NCBI RefSeq assembly: GCF_000789235.1
Contig: NZ_KN525716.1
Span: forward strand, 3,880,212 to 3,944,211
DNA length: 64,000 bases
Source: Wocania ichthyoenteri Th78
GTDB taxonomy: Bacteria > Bacteroidota > Bacteroidia > Flavobacteriales > Flavobacteriaceae
Direction: 5' to 3'
Positions 19,044 to 28,437 of this stretch are shown piece after piece. The position numbers and the translations under genes were made by a program. The first letter of the stretch is position 1, and the number at the start of each line of letters is the position of its first letter. The notes beneath the pieces were generated by a model. The model did not search any database. It was not told the origin of the DNA and saw only the letters and a program-made list of their open reading frames with translations.

Positions 19044-19907
19044 CTATATGCGTTCTAAAGTATAAATGATTAGTTCTTCTATTACTTTTCTAGGGTTTTT
19101 GCTAAAAGTTCCGTTAGCTCTATTAGCAATTATGGCATTTAGCGAAAGTGCATGATGTCCTAATAATTTAGACAGCCCATAAATTGCCGATGTTTCCATT
19201 TCGAAATTTGAAATATTAGCACCATTAAAATTAAAAGCATCGATTTTGCTATTCAAATTAGCATCTTGTAATGGCAAGCGCAAAACTCGCCCTTGTGGAC
19301 CATAAAATCCGCCAGCAGTTGCTGTTAAACCAGAATAAGTCTGTTCGCTTTTAAATCGTTTTTCTAATTCTTCACTATTTTTAACTACAATAGGCCTCGC
19401 TTTTAGAGAGGACCAATTGGTTTGCTGTATAAAAGCATCTTCTATTTCTGAATCGCTAATGGGTTGAATTTGATAGGCGTGAAGCATACCGTTAATATCT
19501 AAGCCATGAGTACTTAATACAAATGAATCTACAGGAATATTGCTTTGTAACGAGCCAGATGTCCCAATTCTAATAATATCAAGACTTATAAGTTCTTCTT
19601 TTGGTTTTCTGGTTTCTAAATCGATATTAACAAGTGCGTCTAATTCATTCAAAACAATATCAATGTTATCTGGACCAATACCAGTAGAAAGAACAGTTAT
19701 GCGCTTGCCTTTATATGTTCCCGTTTGAGTTTTAAATTCGCGCTTTTGAGTTTTAAATTCAATATTATCAAAATGTTTGGTCACTTTTTCTACACGATCT
19801 TGATCACCAACAAATATGATGGTATTCGAAATATTTTCAGGTTTTAAATTAAGATGATAAATACTGCCATCTGGATTTAAAATGAGTTCAGAGTTTTTAA
19901 TGCTCAT
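19044..19907 (-). CDS. Nucleoside phosphorylase family protein
   Basis: The 287-residue PNP/uridine phosphorylase-type enzyme would cleave nucleosides with phosphate. Landmarks are VLSTGIGPDNIDIVLNEL (phosphate/base-site region), IRIGTSGSLQ and NFEMETSAIYGLS (purine/pyrimidine and ribose site with the conserved E-M-E). Substrate is not determined. Its start overlaps the end of the DUF1835 gene by 11 nt, implying translational coupling. Confidence 0.9.
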   Translation of the reverse strand: MSIKNSELILNPDGSIYHLNLKPENISNTIIFVGDQDRVEKVTKHFDNIEFKTQKREFKTQTGTYKGKRITVLSTGIGPDNIDIVLNELDALVNIDLETRKPKEELISLDIIRIGTSGSLQSNIPVDSFVLSTHGLDINGMLHAYQIQPISDSEIEDAFIQQTNWSSLKARPIVVKNSEELEKRFKSEQTYSGLTATAGGFYGPQGRVLRLPLQDANLNSKIDAFNFNGANISNFEMETSAIYGLSKLLGHHALSLNAIIANRANGTFSKNPRKVIEELIIYTLERI

Positions 19908-20838
19908 TTACAATTGTTTTTACTAATCTATTTAGTTTTTTGTTGAATTGGAAATCTAATTTATTTACACCTCCAAAATCTATATTGTTATTTAATTCTG
20001 CTGAAAAATTATGAGTCCCCAAAAGTGCCTCGTGTCCTTTACGATTAAGGTTTATACTATCTTCTTTGACAGTAAAAAAAATATTTAATTTATCGATTAT
20101 TCTATTTAATTGAAGGTCGCCATATCCATAATAGCCTTGGTAATTAAGCGCATATCCTAATAAATGATGCTTCGATTTAATATCATAATCTTTAACAATA
20201 CTTAAAATATTTTGCTCCAATACATTTAGCCCGCTTTTATAATCTGAAAATCGTTTTAAATGTGCTTTTAAGCAATTGCTTAAATATTTAAACGTGGAGC
20301 TTTTTACAATAAAAGGTTTAAATAGGTTATGATCTTTACCACAGTAAATGCCCCAAAGTGTTTTAGCTAATTGAATATCTTCCGACTTTAATTTTACTTT
20401 ATTTTTGTAATGTTTTAGAAGTTGTTCTGCGGAAAGTTCAGCTAAACCTTTTAAGTTTTTTTCTCCAGAAATTCTGCCACTACAAACCAAATAGATAGGG
20501 AGATTTATTTTTTTTTGCTGAAGTAAACTAATAACCGCCATCATATTTATATGACAAAACAAATCGTATTCAAACCAAAGAATAATTTCTGAATAATTTT
20601 CTAAATCATCTAATTTATTTAACTCTTGTTTTAACTCAGAAACATCTAAATCAATGTCATAAAAGTCTTTTAAAAAAGTAGCACGGAGGTTTAAAAAGTT
20701 GTCGGAATCAATAGTTGGTAATGTAGGGCCTTCGCAAAGCATTTCCTGCCACGTTAGCTTTTCTCCAACGATATCTAACTCATTCAAATAATTTGTTAAA
20801 CTATTTCCGTTTGTAATATGCAATGGTTGTTTAGCCAT
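19897..20838 (-). CDS. DUF1835 domain-containing protein
   Basis: The 313-residue protein begins LHITNGNSLTNYLNELDIVGEKLTWQEMLCEGP, the hallmark of DUF1835. This motif is followed by WFEYDLFCHINMMAVISLL. Function is unknown. It overlaps the nucleoside phosphorylase and lies 3 nt from the SUI1 gene, so the three form a compact operon. Confidence 0.88.
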   Translation of the reverse strand: MAKQPLHITNGNSLTNYLNELDIVGEKLTWQEMLCEGPTLPTIDSDNFLNLRATFLKDFYDIDLDVSELKQELNKLDDLENYSEIILWFEYDLFCHINMMAVISLLQQKKINLPIYLVCSGRISGEKNLKGLAELSAEQLLKHYKNKVKLKSEDIQLAKTLWGIYCGKDHNLFKPFIVKSSTFKYLSNCLKAHLKRFSDYKSGLNVLEQNILSIVKDYDIKSKHHLLGYALNYQGYYGYGDLQLNRIIDKLNIFFTVKEDSINLNRKGHEALLGTHNFSAELNNNIDFGGVNKLDFQFNKKLNRLVKTIVNEH

Positions 20839-20841
20839 AAA

Positions 20842-21171
20842 TTATCCGCCAACGCGTTTTACATTAAAACCTTTATCTTTTAGTATTTGCATGATTTTAT
20901 CGCGATAATCGCCTTGTATGATAATTTTATCATCCTTAAAGCTGCCACCAACACTTAGTGTTTTTTTTATGTCTTTGGCAAGTGCTTTAAAATCTTCGGT
21001 AGCGCCTGTGTAGCCTTCTAAAATGGTTATGGGTTTGCCTTTTCGTTTTTCGTATTTGCAAAGTATAGGGTCATCTTGTATCCACAAATTGTTTGTTTCT
21101 TTTGATTCTGTCGGAATCTCTTCAGAAACATGCTCTGGAAATAAGTTTTTTAATTGATCTTGTAAATCCAT
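20842..21171 (-). CDS. SUI1/YciH-family translation factor
   Basis: The 109-residue protein carries the SUI1 (eIF1-like) fold at about 38-109: KRKGKPITILEGYTGATEDFKALAKDIKKTLSVGGS...IQGDYRDKIMQIL. Bacterial YciH affects start-site fidelity, and the fold binds the small ribosomal subunit. It is first in the operon with the DUF1835 protein and the phosphorylase. Confidence 0.93.
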   Translation of the reverse strand: MDLQDQLKNLFPEHVSEEIPTESKETNNLWIQDDPILCKYEKRKGKPITILEGYTGATEDFKALAKDIKKTLSVGGSFKDDKIIIQGDYRDKIMQILKDKGFNVKRVGG

Positions 21172-21182
21172 TTTTTTTAGTC

Positions 21183-21238
21183 TTCAGTTGGCAGTCTTCA
21201 ATTGGCAGACAAAAAATAACAAAAGTAAGCAACTGCCA
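21183..21238. repeat. Short imperfect repeats upstream of SUI1 gene
   Basis: TTCAGTTGGCAG and TTCAATTGGCAG occur in tandem, and an inverted CTGCCAACTTTGAA follows about 40 nt later. This could fold into a hairpin between the oxygenase and SUI1 genes; it may be an intergenic attenuator. Confidence 0.4.
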
Positions 21239-21254
21239 ACTTTGAACTGCTTAC

Positions 21255-22205
21255 TTATTTTTTAATCAGTCCAAGTTCAATTAAACGTTCGTTTAAAAAT
21301 TCGCCAGCAGTAATATCATCAAAAGCCTTAGGGTTTTCTTTATCAATACAACCCTCTAAAACATTTAACTTCATTTCGCTAATAGGATGCATAAAAAATG
21401 GAATGGAATAGCGAGACGTTCCCCAAAGTTCTTTTGGAGGATTTATAACGCGATGTATGGTAGATTTTAATTTATTGTTGGTGTGTCTCGAAAGCATATC
21501 GCCTACATTAATCATAAGCTCATCAGATTCTGCAATAGCATCAATCCATTCTCCATTGTGGTTTTGTACTTGTAATCCACGACCTTGAGCCCCCATTAAA
21601 AGTGTTATTAAATTAATGTCACCATGTGCAGCAGCACGAACAGCTTCTTTAGGCTCTTCGGTAATTGGCGGATAATGAATTGGTCTTAGTATAGAGTTTC
21701 CGTTAAAAATATAAAAATCAAAATAAGTTTCTTCTAACCCTAAATGCAACGCCAAAGCGCGTAAGACATACTTAGCAGTTTTTTCTAGCATTTTATAAGC
21801 TTCTTTACCAACGGCATTAAAGTTTGGTAATTCGTTAACGGTTACATTATCTGGATATTCAGCTTCTAATTTAGGGTTATTTTCAACATATTGACCAAAG
21901 TGCCAAAATTCCTTTAAATCGCCTTCTTCCTTCCCTTTAGCGCTTTCCTTCCCAAAAGATACATAACCACGCTGACCACCAATTCCTGGTATTTCATATT
22001 TCTGTTTCGTTTCTGTAGGTAAACTAAAAAAGCTTTTAATTTCTGTATATAAATTGTCAACTAATTTATCATCTAAAAAATGACCTTTAAGTGCTACAAA
22101 ACCAATGTCTTCATAAGCCTTTCCAATAGCGTCTACAAAGTTTTGTTTTCTAACAGAATCGCTAGAAATAAAATCATTTAAATTAACACTTGGTATAATA
22201 TTCAT
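21255..22205 (-). CDS. 2-oxoglutarate/Fe(II) oxygenase, isopenicillin N synthase type
   Basis: This 316-residue non-haem iron oxygenase has the facial triad H194-x-D196 (AAHGDIN) and H251 (TIHRV), and the 2-oxoglutarate-binding RxS (R265/S267, RYSIPFF). The N-terminal DIOX_N segment (about 1-110) is present. The substrate is not predictable. The gene is monocistronic, divergent from the E1 gene. Confidence 0.92.
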   Translation of the reverse strand: MNIIPSVNLNDFISSDSVRKQNFVDAIGKAYEDIGFVALKGHFLDDKLVDNLYTEIKSFFSLPTETKQKYEIPGIGGQRGYVSFGKESAKGKEEGDLKEFWHFGQYVENNPKLEAEYPDNVTVNELPNFNAVGKEAYKMLEKTAKYVLRALALHLGLEETYFDFYIFNGNSILRPIHYPPITEEPKEAVRAAAHGDINLITLLMGAQGRGLQVQNHNGEWIDAIAESDELMINVGDMLSRHTNNKLKSTIHRVINPPKELWGTSRYSIPFFMHPISEMKLNVLEGCIDKENPKAFDDITAGEFLNERLIELGLIKK

Positions 22206-22308
22206 AAGAATAATTTTAAATTGAATGTATTACAAATGTACAAAAACATTGTAAGTTTTTTGATTTACAATTTCATATAACTTTTCAATAGATATATCCA
22301 TTTTATAC

Positions 22309-22316
22309 TATATTTG
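22309..22316 (+). promoter_or_regulatory. -7 promoter element of the E1 gene
   Basis: TATATTTG matches the Bacteroidota -7 consensus, 23 nt upstream of the ATG at 22340. Confidence 0.5.
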
Positions 22317-22339
22317 ATAAAATTTGAAACATCAGTTTT

Positions 22340-24343
22340 ATGAGTGAAACCAAGTCTTTATTTAATATTGATTACAATATTAAAGATTTAGATTCAAGTG
22401 AGTTAGTTCAGCTCTACAAGAACATGTTAAAACCAAGAATGATTGAAGAAAAAATGCTTATTTTACTTCGACAAGGCAAGATAAGTAAGTGGTTTTCTGG
22501 TATTGGACAAGAAGCAATTTCGGTAGGTGTAACTATGTCAATGCGTAAAAATGAATACATGTTGCCCATGCACAGAAACCTTGGTGTGTTTACGACTAGA
22601 GAGATTCCATTGCACCGATTATTTGCGCAATGGCAAGGTAAGGCGTCGGGTTTTACCAAAGGACGCGACCGTTCGTTTCACTTCGGGACACAAGAGTATA
22701 AAATTGTTGGTATGATTTCGCATTTGGGTCCGCAATTAGGTGTTGCAGATGGTATCGCATTAGCTAGTAATTTAAAGAGTAAAAATGAAGTTACTGCTGT
22801 TTTTACAGGTGAAGGCGGAACAAGCGAAGGCGATTTTCATGAGGCTTTAAACGTAGCTTCGGTTTGGAATTTACCCGTTATGTTTTGTGTTGAAAATAAT
22901 GGTTATGGTTTATCAACGCCAACAAGCGAGCAGTATAACTGCAAAGATATAGCAGATAGAGCTTTGGGTTACGGTATGGAATCGCATATTATTGATGGCA
23001 ATAATATTATTGAAGTTTACACCAAAGTTAGAGACATTGCCGAAAGTATTCGAAATATGCCTAGACCTGTTTTAATAGAATTTAAAACGTTTAGAATGCG
23101 CGGACACGAAGAGGCTAGTGGTACAAAATATGTTCCGCAAGATTTAATAGATACTTGGGCAAAGAAAGATCCTGTTGTAAATTTTCAATCCTTTTTAAAA
23201 GAAGAGAGTTTATTGACTGAAGAAGAAGAGGTTGTGATTAAAGAGGGTATTTTAAAAGAAATTAATGAGAGTTTAGATATTGCCTATAACGAAGAAGTTA
23301 TTGTTTCAAGTGTAACTGAAGAGTTAAATGATGTATATCAAACATTTAAATATAAAGAAGTTAAATCAAATAATAAAACTGAAGAAGTTCGGTTAATTGA
23401 TGCCATTTCCGATGGCTTAAAACAAAGCATGCAACGTCATAGCGATTTGGTCATTATGGGACAAGATGTTGCTGAATATGGTGGCGTTTTTAAAATCACT
23501 GATGGTTTTGTTGAGGCTTTTGGAAAAGATAGAGTACGAAATACACCGATTTGTGAATCGGCAATTGTTGAAGCTGCAATGGGACTTTCCATTGCTGGGG
23601 TTAAAAGTGTGGTAGAAATGCAATTTGCAGATTTTGTGACTTCAGGGTTTAATCCTGTGGTTAATTATTTAGCAAAATCGCATTACAGATGGAATCAAAA
23701 TGCAGATGTGGTTTTAAGAATGCCTTGCGGTGGAGGCGTTGCTGCTGGTCCGTTTCACTCGCAAACCAACGAAGCTTGGTTTACCAAAACACCAGGTTTA
23801 AAAGTGGTTTATCCAGCATTTCCGTATGACGCCAAAGGGTTGTTGGCAACAGCAATAAACGATCCGAATCCTGTATTGTTTTTTGAACATAAAGGTTTGT
23901 ATAGAAGTATTCGTCAAAATGTTCCTGTTGATTATTATACGCTTCCGTTTGGTAAAGCTTCAGTTTTAAGAGAAGGGAAAGATGTTACCATTATTGCTTA
24001 TGGTGCTGCGGTACATTGGGCTTTAGAAACTTTAGAAAACAACGAGAATATTCAAGCTGATGTAATCGATTTAAGAACTCTTCAGCCTTTAGATACTGAA
24101 GCTATTTATGCTTCGGTAAGAAAGACAGGTAAAGCCATTATTTTACATGAAGATTCTTTGTTTGGTGGTATTGCTAGTGATATTTCTGCACTAATAATGG
24201 AACATTGTTTTGAGTATTTAGACGCACCTGTAAAACGTGTGGCGAGTATGGAAACTCCTATTCCTTTTATTAACCAATTAGAAGAGCAATACCTTGCAAA
24301 AGGTAAGTTTGAAGTTGCTTTAAAAGATCTTTTAGCTTATTAA
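22340..24343 (+). CDS. Fused alpha+beta E1 of a branched-chain 2-oxoacid dehydrogenase
   Basis: The 667-residue protein joins an E1-alpha domain (about 1-320, with the ThDP-binding GEGGTSEGDFHEALN...ENNGYG) to an E1-beta domain (about 345-667, MGQDVAEYGGVFKITDGF...FADF). It decarboxylates branched-chain 2-oxoacids with thiamine diphosphate and feeds the lipoamide E2. This single-chain form is usual in Bacteroidota. No E2 or E3 gene adjoins. The sterol-desaturase-like gene follows after 8 nt. Confidence 0.93.
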   Translation: MSETKSLFNIDYNIKDLDSSELVQLYKNMLKPRMIEEKMLILLRQGKISKWFSGIGQEAISVGVTMSMRKNEYMLPMHRNLGVFTTREIPLHRLFAQWQGKASGFTKGRDRSFHFGTQEYKIVGMISHLGPQLGVADGIALASNLKSKNEVTAVFTGEGGTSEGDFHEALNVASVWNLPVMFCVENNGYGLSTPTSEQYNCKDIADRALGYGMESHIIDGNNIIEVYTKVRDIAESIRNMPRPVLIEFKTFRMRGHEEASGTKYVPQDLIDTWAKKDPVVNFQSFLKEESLLTEEEEVVIKEGILKEINESLDIAYNEEVIVSSVTEELNDVYQTFKYKEVKSNNKTEEVRLIDAISDGLKQSMQRHSDLVIMGQDVAEYGGVFKITDGFVEAFGKDRVRNTPICESAIVEAAMGLSIAGVKSVVEMQFADFVTSGFNPVVNYLAKSHYRWNQNADVVLRMPCGGGVAAGPFHSQTNEAWFTKTPGLKVVYPAFPYDAKGLLATAINDPNPVLFFEHKGLYRSIRQNVPVDYYTLPFGKASVLREGKDVTIIAYGAAVHWALETLENNENIQADVIDLRTLQPLDTEAIYASVRKTGKAIILHEDSLFGGIASDISALIMEHCFEYLDAPVKRVASMETPIPFINQLEEQYLAKGKFEVALKDLLAY

Positions 24344-24351
24344 ATTTAATA

Positions 24352-25224
24352 ATGAAATACCTTGATTATTTTTATGATGCTGTACTAGGAACATTAAATT
24401 GGACATGGGATTCCATTCTTTTTAACGTGCCTTGGTATACCAACTATTTTTGGGGATTAATTGTTATTTCGTTATTTGTTTGGTTGTTAGAAATTGTTTT
24501 TCCATGGCGCAAAAATCAATCTATTTTTAGAAAAGATTTTTGGCTTGATGGATTTTATATGTTTTTTAATTTCTTCATTTTCTCCATTGTTATTAGTGGC
24601 GTTTATAAATGTTTGGAAGTTTTGCTTTTGGAGTTTAATATTACCGTTAAATCTTTGGCGGTTGTTGACATAGCAACCATTCCCATTTGGAGTCAGCTCT
24701 TAATTTTTTTTGTGTTCCAAGATTTTGTGCAATGGTTTACGCATGTTTTATTGCATCGTTTTAATGTACTATGGAAATTTCATAAAGTACATCATTCTGT
24801 AAAAGAAATGGGATTTGCGGCACATTTGCGTTACCATTGGATGGAGAATATTTTCTACAAACCTTTAAAGATTTTAGTGGTAATGCTTTTAGGTGGTTTC
24901 GAGCCCGAACAAGCTTTTATTGTCCATTTTATAGCCATAACCATTGGACACTTAAATCACGCCAACATAAAACTAACTTACGGTCCTTTAAAGTATGTTT
25001 TCAATAATCCGGTGATGCATTTATATCATCATGCGTACAGCTTACCAAAAGGTAGAAAATATGGTGTTAACTTTGGTATTAGTTTAAGTTTATGGGATTA
25101 TATTTTTAAAACCAATTACATTCCTGAAAAAAGCGGAACGATTGAATTGGGTTACTCAGACGATTCAAACATGCCTAAAAACTTTTTTAAGCAACTCTTT
25201 TATGGTTTTAAAAAGGGTGACTAA
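24352..25224 (+). CDS. Sterol desaturase/fatty acid hydroxylase superfamily membrane protein
   Basis: This 290-residue diiron membrane hydroxylase has about four to five membrane helices and the histidine boxes HVLLH, HKVHH, HLNH and HLYHH that bind two irons. The substrate is a lipid, fatty acid, sterol-like or carotenoid-type compound. It lies 8 nt after the E1 gene and overlaps the converging dipeptidase gene by 4 nt. Confidence 0.93.
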   Translation: MKYLDYFYDAVLGTLNWTWDSILFNVPWYTNYFWGLIVISLFVWLLEIVFPWRKNQSIFRKDFWLDGFYMFFNFFIFSIVISGVYKCLEVLLLEFNITVKSLAVVDIATIPIWSQLLIFFVFQDFVQWFTHVLLHRFNVLWKFHKVHHSVKEMGFAAHLRYHWMENIFYKPLKILVVMLLGGFEPEQAFIVHFIAITIGHLNHANIKLTYGPLKYVFNNPVMHLYHHAYSLPKGRKYGVNFGISLSLWDYIFKTNYIPEKSGTIELGYSDDSNMPKNFFKQLFYGFKKGD

Positions 25225-26513
25225 TTAATTGTTTTTGCAACCGCTTCAACTTCATCTAAAACTCTTAATAGATTACCGCTCCAAAGCATTTCTATTTCAC
25301 TTTCAGTATAACCACGTTTTACTAATTCTAAAGTTACATTAAAGGTTTCAGAAGCATCGCTCCAACCTTCAATTCCGCCGCCACCGTCAAAATCACTACT
25401 AATGCCAACATGTTTTAATCCCATTTTTTTAACTAAATAATCAATGTGATCTACAAAATCTGTAACATCAACATTTGGTGGAAGATTTTCTATTTTTTCT
25501 AATTTTTGCTTTCGGATTGATACCATCAAATCATAATATTCATAATATGTTTCTCGTTCTTCAGCACTAATTTTTCTCATGTCTTTGCGGTCTATCCACT
25601 GTACTTGCATCGAGTCTAATATTTCTTTAGCCAATTTTGTTTCAATGGCTGAACGCTTTTCTACTTTTTCAGTATTTAAATACGATTTAAAAGCAACAGT
25701 TTGAACAACACCACCGTTTTGTTTCATCCATTCTAGCTGCTCATCATCTAAATTCCTGCTATGATTACATAAAGCTCTAGCTGAAGAATGCGACGCAATA
25801 ATAGGTGCTTTACTTAGTTGAATCATTTGTCGCATAGATTCTTTTGATGGGTGCGAAACATCTATCATCATCCCTAAACGATTCATTTCTTTAATCACTT
25901 CTTTACCTAAATCGCTTAATCCGTTGTGCAACCAAACATCGTCTGCTTCACCTGTATTGCTATCGGATAATTGACTATGTCCGTTATGTGATAAAGACAT
26001 ATATCGAGCACCAAGATTATAAAATCTTTCAACATTTTTAATATCTAATCCAACAGGATATCCGTTTTCAATCCCAATCATAGCTACTTTTTTACCAGAT
26101 TTATAGATGCGTCGTACATCATCAGAAGTTGTTGCCAATTCAATATCATTTGGAGCAATATCACTTACCAATTTATGGATGGCATTAAATTTAGACATCG
26201 CATTTTCATAAGCCATTTTATAGCCTTCATCTGTTAAAGTATCTTGCCCAGTGTAAACAATAAACCAAGCCACATCTAAACCACCAACTTTCATTTTTGG
26301 AAGGTTTACTTGAGATGATAAATTTTGAGTGTAGTTTATAGAGTCGGTAAAATTCTTAACATTAATATCGCAATGTGTATCTAATGTAATAACGCGTTCG
26401 TGAATTGCTTTTACGCGATCCTCTAAGGATAGCACTTCACTGGTTTTTTCAGTGTTGTTTTTGCAAGCCATAAGCATAAATAATGCACAGAATAATAAAT
26501 TATTTTTTTTCAT
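25221..26513 (-). CDS. Membrane dipeptidase (peptidase M19) lipoprotein
   Basis: The 430-residue renal-dipeptidase-type zinc enzyme cleaves dipeptides. The signal peptide ends at a lipobox (FMLMAC, C17). Metal ligands are H47 and D49 (THCDIN), the Glu in GIENGYP, and the histidines in DVSHPSKESM and ASHSSARALCNHSRN. The C-terminal GISSDFDGGGG is also present. It is predicted to be anchored in the envelope. Confidence 0.95.
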   Translation of the reverse strand: MKKNNLLFCALFMLMACKNNTEKTSEVLSLEDRVKAIHERVITLDTHCDINVKNFTDSINYTQNLSSQVNLPKMKVGGLDVAWFIVYTGQDTLTDEGYKMAYENAMSKFNAIHKLVSDIAPNDIELATTSDDVRRIYKSGKKVAMIGIENGYPVGLDIKNVERFYNLGARYMSLSHNGHSQLSDSNTGEADDVWLHNGLSDLGKEVIKEMNRLGMMIDVSHPSKESMRQMIQLSKAPIIASHSSARALCNHSRNLDDEQLEWMKQNGGVVQTVAFKSYLNTEKVEKRSAIETKLAKEILDSMQVQWIDRKDMRKISAEERETYYEYYDLMVSIRKQKLEKIENLPPNVDVTDFVDHIDYLVKKMGLKHVGISSDFDGGGGIEGWSDASETFNVTLELVKRGYTESEIEMLWSGNLLRVLDEVEAVAKTIN

Positions 26514-26608
26514 TTTTTAGTTGTCTGTTATAAAAAGTGAAAGTACAAAAACTAGAACACTTTTATAAATATCTTATAATCAGTATATTTAATAAAGTTT
26601 TGATGTAT

Positions 26609-27022
26609 ATGAATTATAGAATTTTGATTGGTATTGCAGTTATACTGTTGGTTTTTAATTGTAAAGAAGAAGCAAAACTGAAAGATATTTATGAATGGAA
26701 AACCATAGAAGTTACTGCTACAGCATATAATTCGTTAGCTTACCAAACAAATTCTAACCCGAATATAACGGCATTTGGTGATAGTTTAAAACCTGGTTTA
26801 AAGTATATAGCTGTATCTCGTGATCTTTTAAAAATGGGATTAAAGCATAATACGCCTGTTAAAATTGAAGGGTTTGATAGTATTTATCTAGTTAAAGATA
26901 AAATGAATAAACGCTGGAAACACCGAATAGATATTTATATGGGTGTTGATGTAAAGGCAGCAAGAAAATGGGGCAAAAAAAAGATTTCTATTACCTATGG
27001 TATTCCTAAAAAACAGGATTAA
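26609..27022 (+). CDS. 3D domain-containing lipoprotein
   Basis: The start chosen at 26609 gives 137 residues with a proper lipoprotein signal (LLVFNCKEE); the frame is open to 26537 but that would add an unlikely leader. The mature part is a 3D (double-psi beta-barrel) domain, TATAYNSLAYQT ... VKDKMNKRWKHRIDIYMG, with the three aspartates that name the domain, seen in MltA-like and resuscitation factors that cut peptidoglycan. The standalone domain probably acts in the envelope. Confidence 0.85.
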   Translation: MNYRILIGIAVILLVFNCKEEAKLKDIYEWKTIEVTATAYNSLAYQTNSNPNITAFGDSLKPGLKYIAVSRDLLKMGLKHNTPVKIEGFDSIYLVKDKMNKRWKHRIDIYMGVDVKAARKWGKKKISITYGIPKKQD

Positions 27023-27034
27023 TTTATATTATAA

Positions 27035-27586
27035 TTACTTTGTTAAAGCTTCCGATAGGATAAAAGGATAGGCATTTTTTACTTTTTTTAAATCTGTTTT
27101 TGATAAGTTTTCAACCTCTTTTCTAAGTACATTTTGACTGTATGTTTGTCGCAATTCGTAATATGCTTTTGTTAATTCGTCTTGTACTTCTATAAATTGT
27201 TTGTAGCTGGTTAGTTTTCCTGTTTGTAACGATACGACAGCTTTTTTGGGATTATCTGATGCATTTTCAGATTTTGAGCCGTTACAATAATTACAACTTT
27301 TGTCGCCATTATTATCAAGAAAACTTTTAGTGATTTCTTTTAAATCTGAAAGTTCTATTAATTCATTTTCAAGCATAATGTCATCATTATTATTAATAAC
27401 AATGCGTAAAATATTATGCTCTTGAATTGTAATAGGATGGGGGATTTCATTGTCTTTAACCAACTTTCTATTAATCCCTGTGTCTTTAGGAATCGTTGCT
27501 GTAACTAAAAAGAAAATAAGTAATAAAAATGCAATATCTGCCATAGAACCTGCATTTACTTCTGGAATTAATTTTGAGCGTCTCAT
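27035..27586 (-). CDS. ExbD/TolR-family biopolymer transport protein with CxxC insertion
   Basis: The 183-residue protein has one N-terminal membrane helix (about 15-33, SMADIAFLLLIFFLV) with the proton-path Asp (D17). The periplasmic domain carries an unusual insertion with a CxxC pair (C98, C101) and a low-complexity charged stretch. ExbD normally works with ExbB and TonB to energise outer-membrane transport, but no exbB or tonB is nearby. A tiny ORF precedes it by about 70 nt. Confidence 0.88.
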   Translation of the reverse strand: MRRSKLIPEVNAGSMADIAFLLLIFFLVTATIPKDTGINRKLVKDNEIPHPITIQEHNILRIVINNNDDIMLENELIELSDLKEITKSFLDNNGDKSCNYCNGSKSENASDNPKKAVVSLQTGKLTSYKQFIEVQDELTKAYYELRQTYSQNVLRKEVENLSKTDLKKVKNAYPFILSEALTK

Positions 27587-27654
27587 GTTTGTGGATTTAT
27601 TGTTAATGCATAAAATAAATCACAAAAACAATACCATTTTATATGAGCCCAATT

Positions 27655-27789
27655 TTAATGTGCGTAGCGCTTAGTACCTTTCCAAAGCGTTCCACTTGAG
27701 TTGTTAAAACTCAATATACGTCTATTTTGCAATAAGTTTTCTTGCGTGATGATATCTAAATGTTTAGATAATTTGAAAGGTGATTTCAT
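27655..27789 (-). CDS. Micro-ORF upstream of exbD-like gene (44 aa)
   Basis: The ORF starts at ATG (27789) and ends at TAA (27655), 44 codons, starting MKSPFKLSKHLDIITQENLL and ending FNNSSGTLWKGTKRYAH. It is basic, lacks a signal peptide and resembles the C-terminal halves of the two micro-ORFs further upstream (NN...SGTL...TKRY). Possibly expressed as a leader or small peptide; only sequence similarity supports it. Confidence 0.4.
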   Translation of the reverse strand: MKSPFKLSKHLDIITQENLLQNRRILSFNNSSGTLWKGTKRYAH

Positions 27790-27824
27790 GATTTTTTTGA
27801 TTGATGATGATGAAATTTTTGTTT

Positions 27825-27857
27825 AAAAAGACGCTACATTGTCTGTAACGTCTTTTA
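27825..27857. terminator. Terminator-like hairpin after the small secreted protein gene
   Basis: Stem AAAAGACGCTACA / TGTAACGTCTTTT with loop TTGTC and T-runs. The arm matches the 3' codons (AAAAGACG.TACA, KRRY) of the neighbouring micro-ORFs. Confidence 0.7.
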
Positions 27858-27869
27858 GTTTATTAATTG

Positions 27870-28217
27870 CTACAAGGTTTTAATAGTAGACAAAAATTTT
27901 ACAGGTACAGAATAAAACCTATAGCTGTTAGTTTTTTTAATCGAAAGTTTTTTGTGGTTCAATTTTGATTTAATATATTCAGAAATATGATAATCATCCG
28001 AATCATTCGATAAAATAATGATTTTATCGTTTTTATCTAATTTGAATTTTATTGTTACGACTGTATCTTTATAAATAACTAATTCTGAGCCTACTAAAAG
28101 TTTGTCTACCTGCTGAGATACTAAATCTAGTTCGTTAGAAGGTCTATCTGTATTTGCTGATGTTTGAATACTAAATGTAAATAGAATAACCAAAATTAAG
28201 GTTTTGATTGTGTTCAT
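27870..28217 (-). CDS. Small secreted hypothetical protein
   Basis: The 115-residue protein has a clear Sec signal peptide (MNTIKTLILVILFTFSIQTSANT) and a mature domain with a KFKLDKNDKIIILSNDSDD motif. Function is unknown. It sits between micro-ORFs of the MRTLN group, all on the minus strand, so it may share their transcript. Confidence 0.75.
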   Translation of the reverse strand: MNTIKTLILVILFTFSIQTSANTDRPSNELDLVSQQVDKLLVGSELVIYKDTVVTIKFKLDKNDKIIILSNDSDDYHISEYIKSKLNHKKLSIKKTNSYRFYSVPVKFLSTIKTL

Positions 28218-28267
28218 TTTTTTTGATTTAATTGATTGATGAAATGTTCTGGTTAAAAAAACTTAGT

Positions 28268-28330
28268 TTATAATTTGTAACGTCTTTTATTGTTCCAATG
28301 ATTACTTTTTGTGTTGTTTAATGTTCTCAT
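28268..28330 (-). CDS. MRTLN micro-ORF 1 (20 aa)
   Basis: ATG at 28330 to TAA at 28268. The peptide begins MRTLNNTKSNHW and ends NKRRYKL. Its DNA shares long identical stretches with the micro-ORF at 28438-28524. It lies 51 nt ahead of the secreted-protein gene. Translation is unproven. Confidence 0.4.
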   Translation of the reverse strand: MRTLNNTKSNHWNNKRRYKL

Positions 28331-28437
28331 GATTGTTCGTTTTTAATTTATTTTTTTGTTTAGCAAATATCTTTTTAAATATTGCTGATTAGTAATTTTA
28401 ATTTCTGAATTGTTGATTAATGATGTTGAAATGTTAA

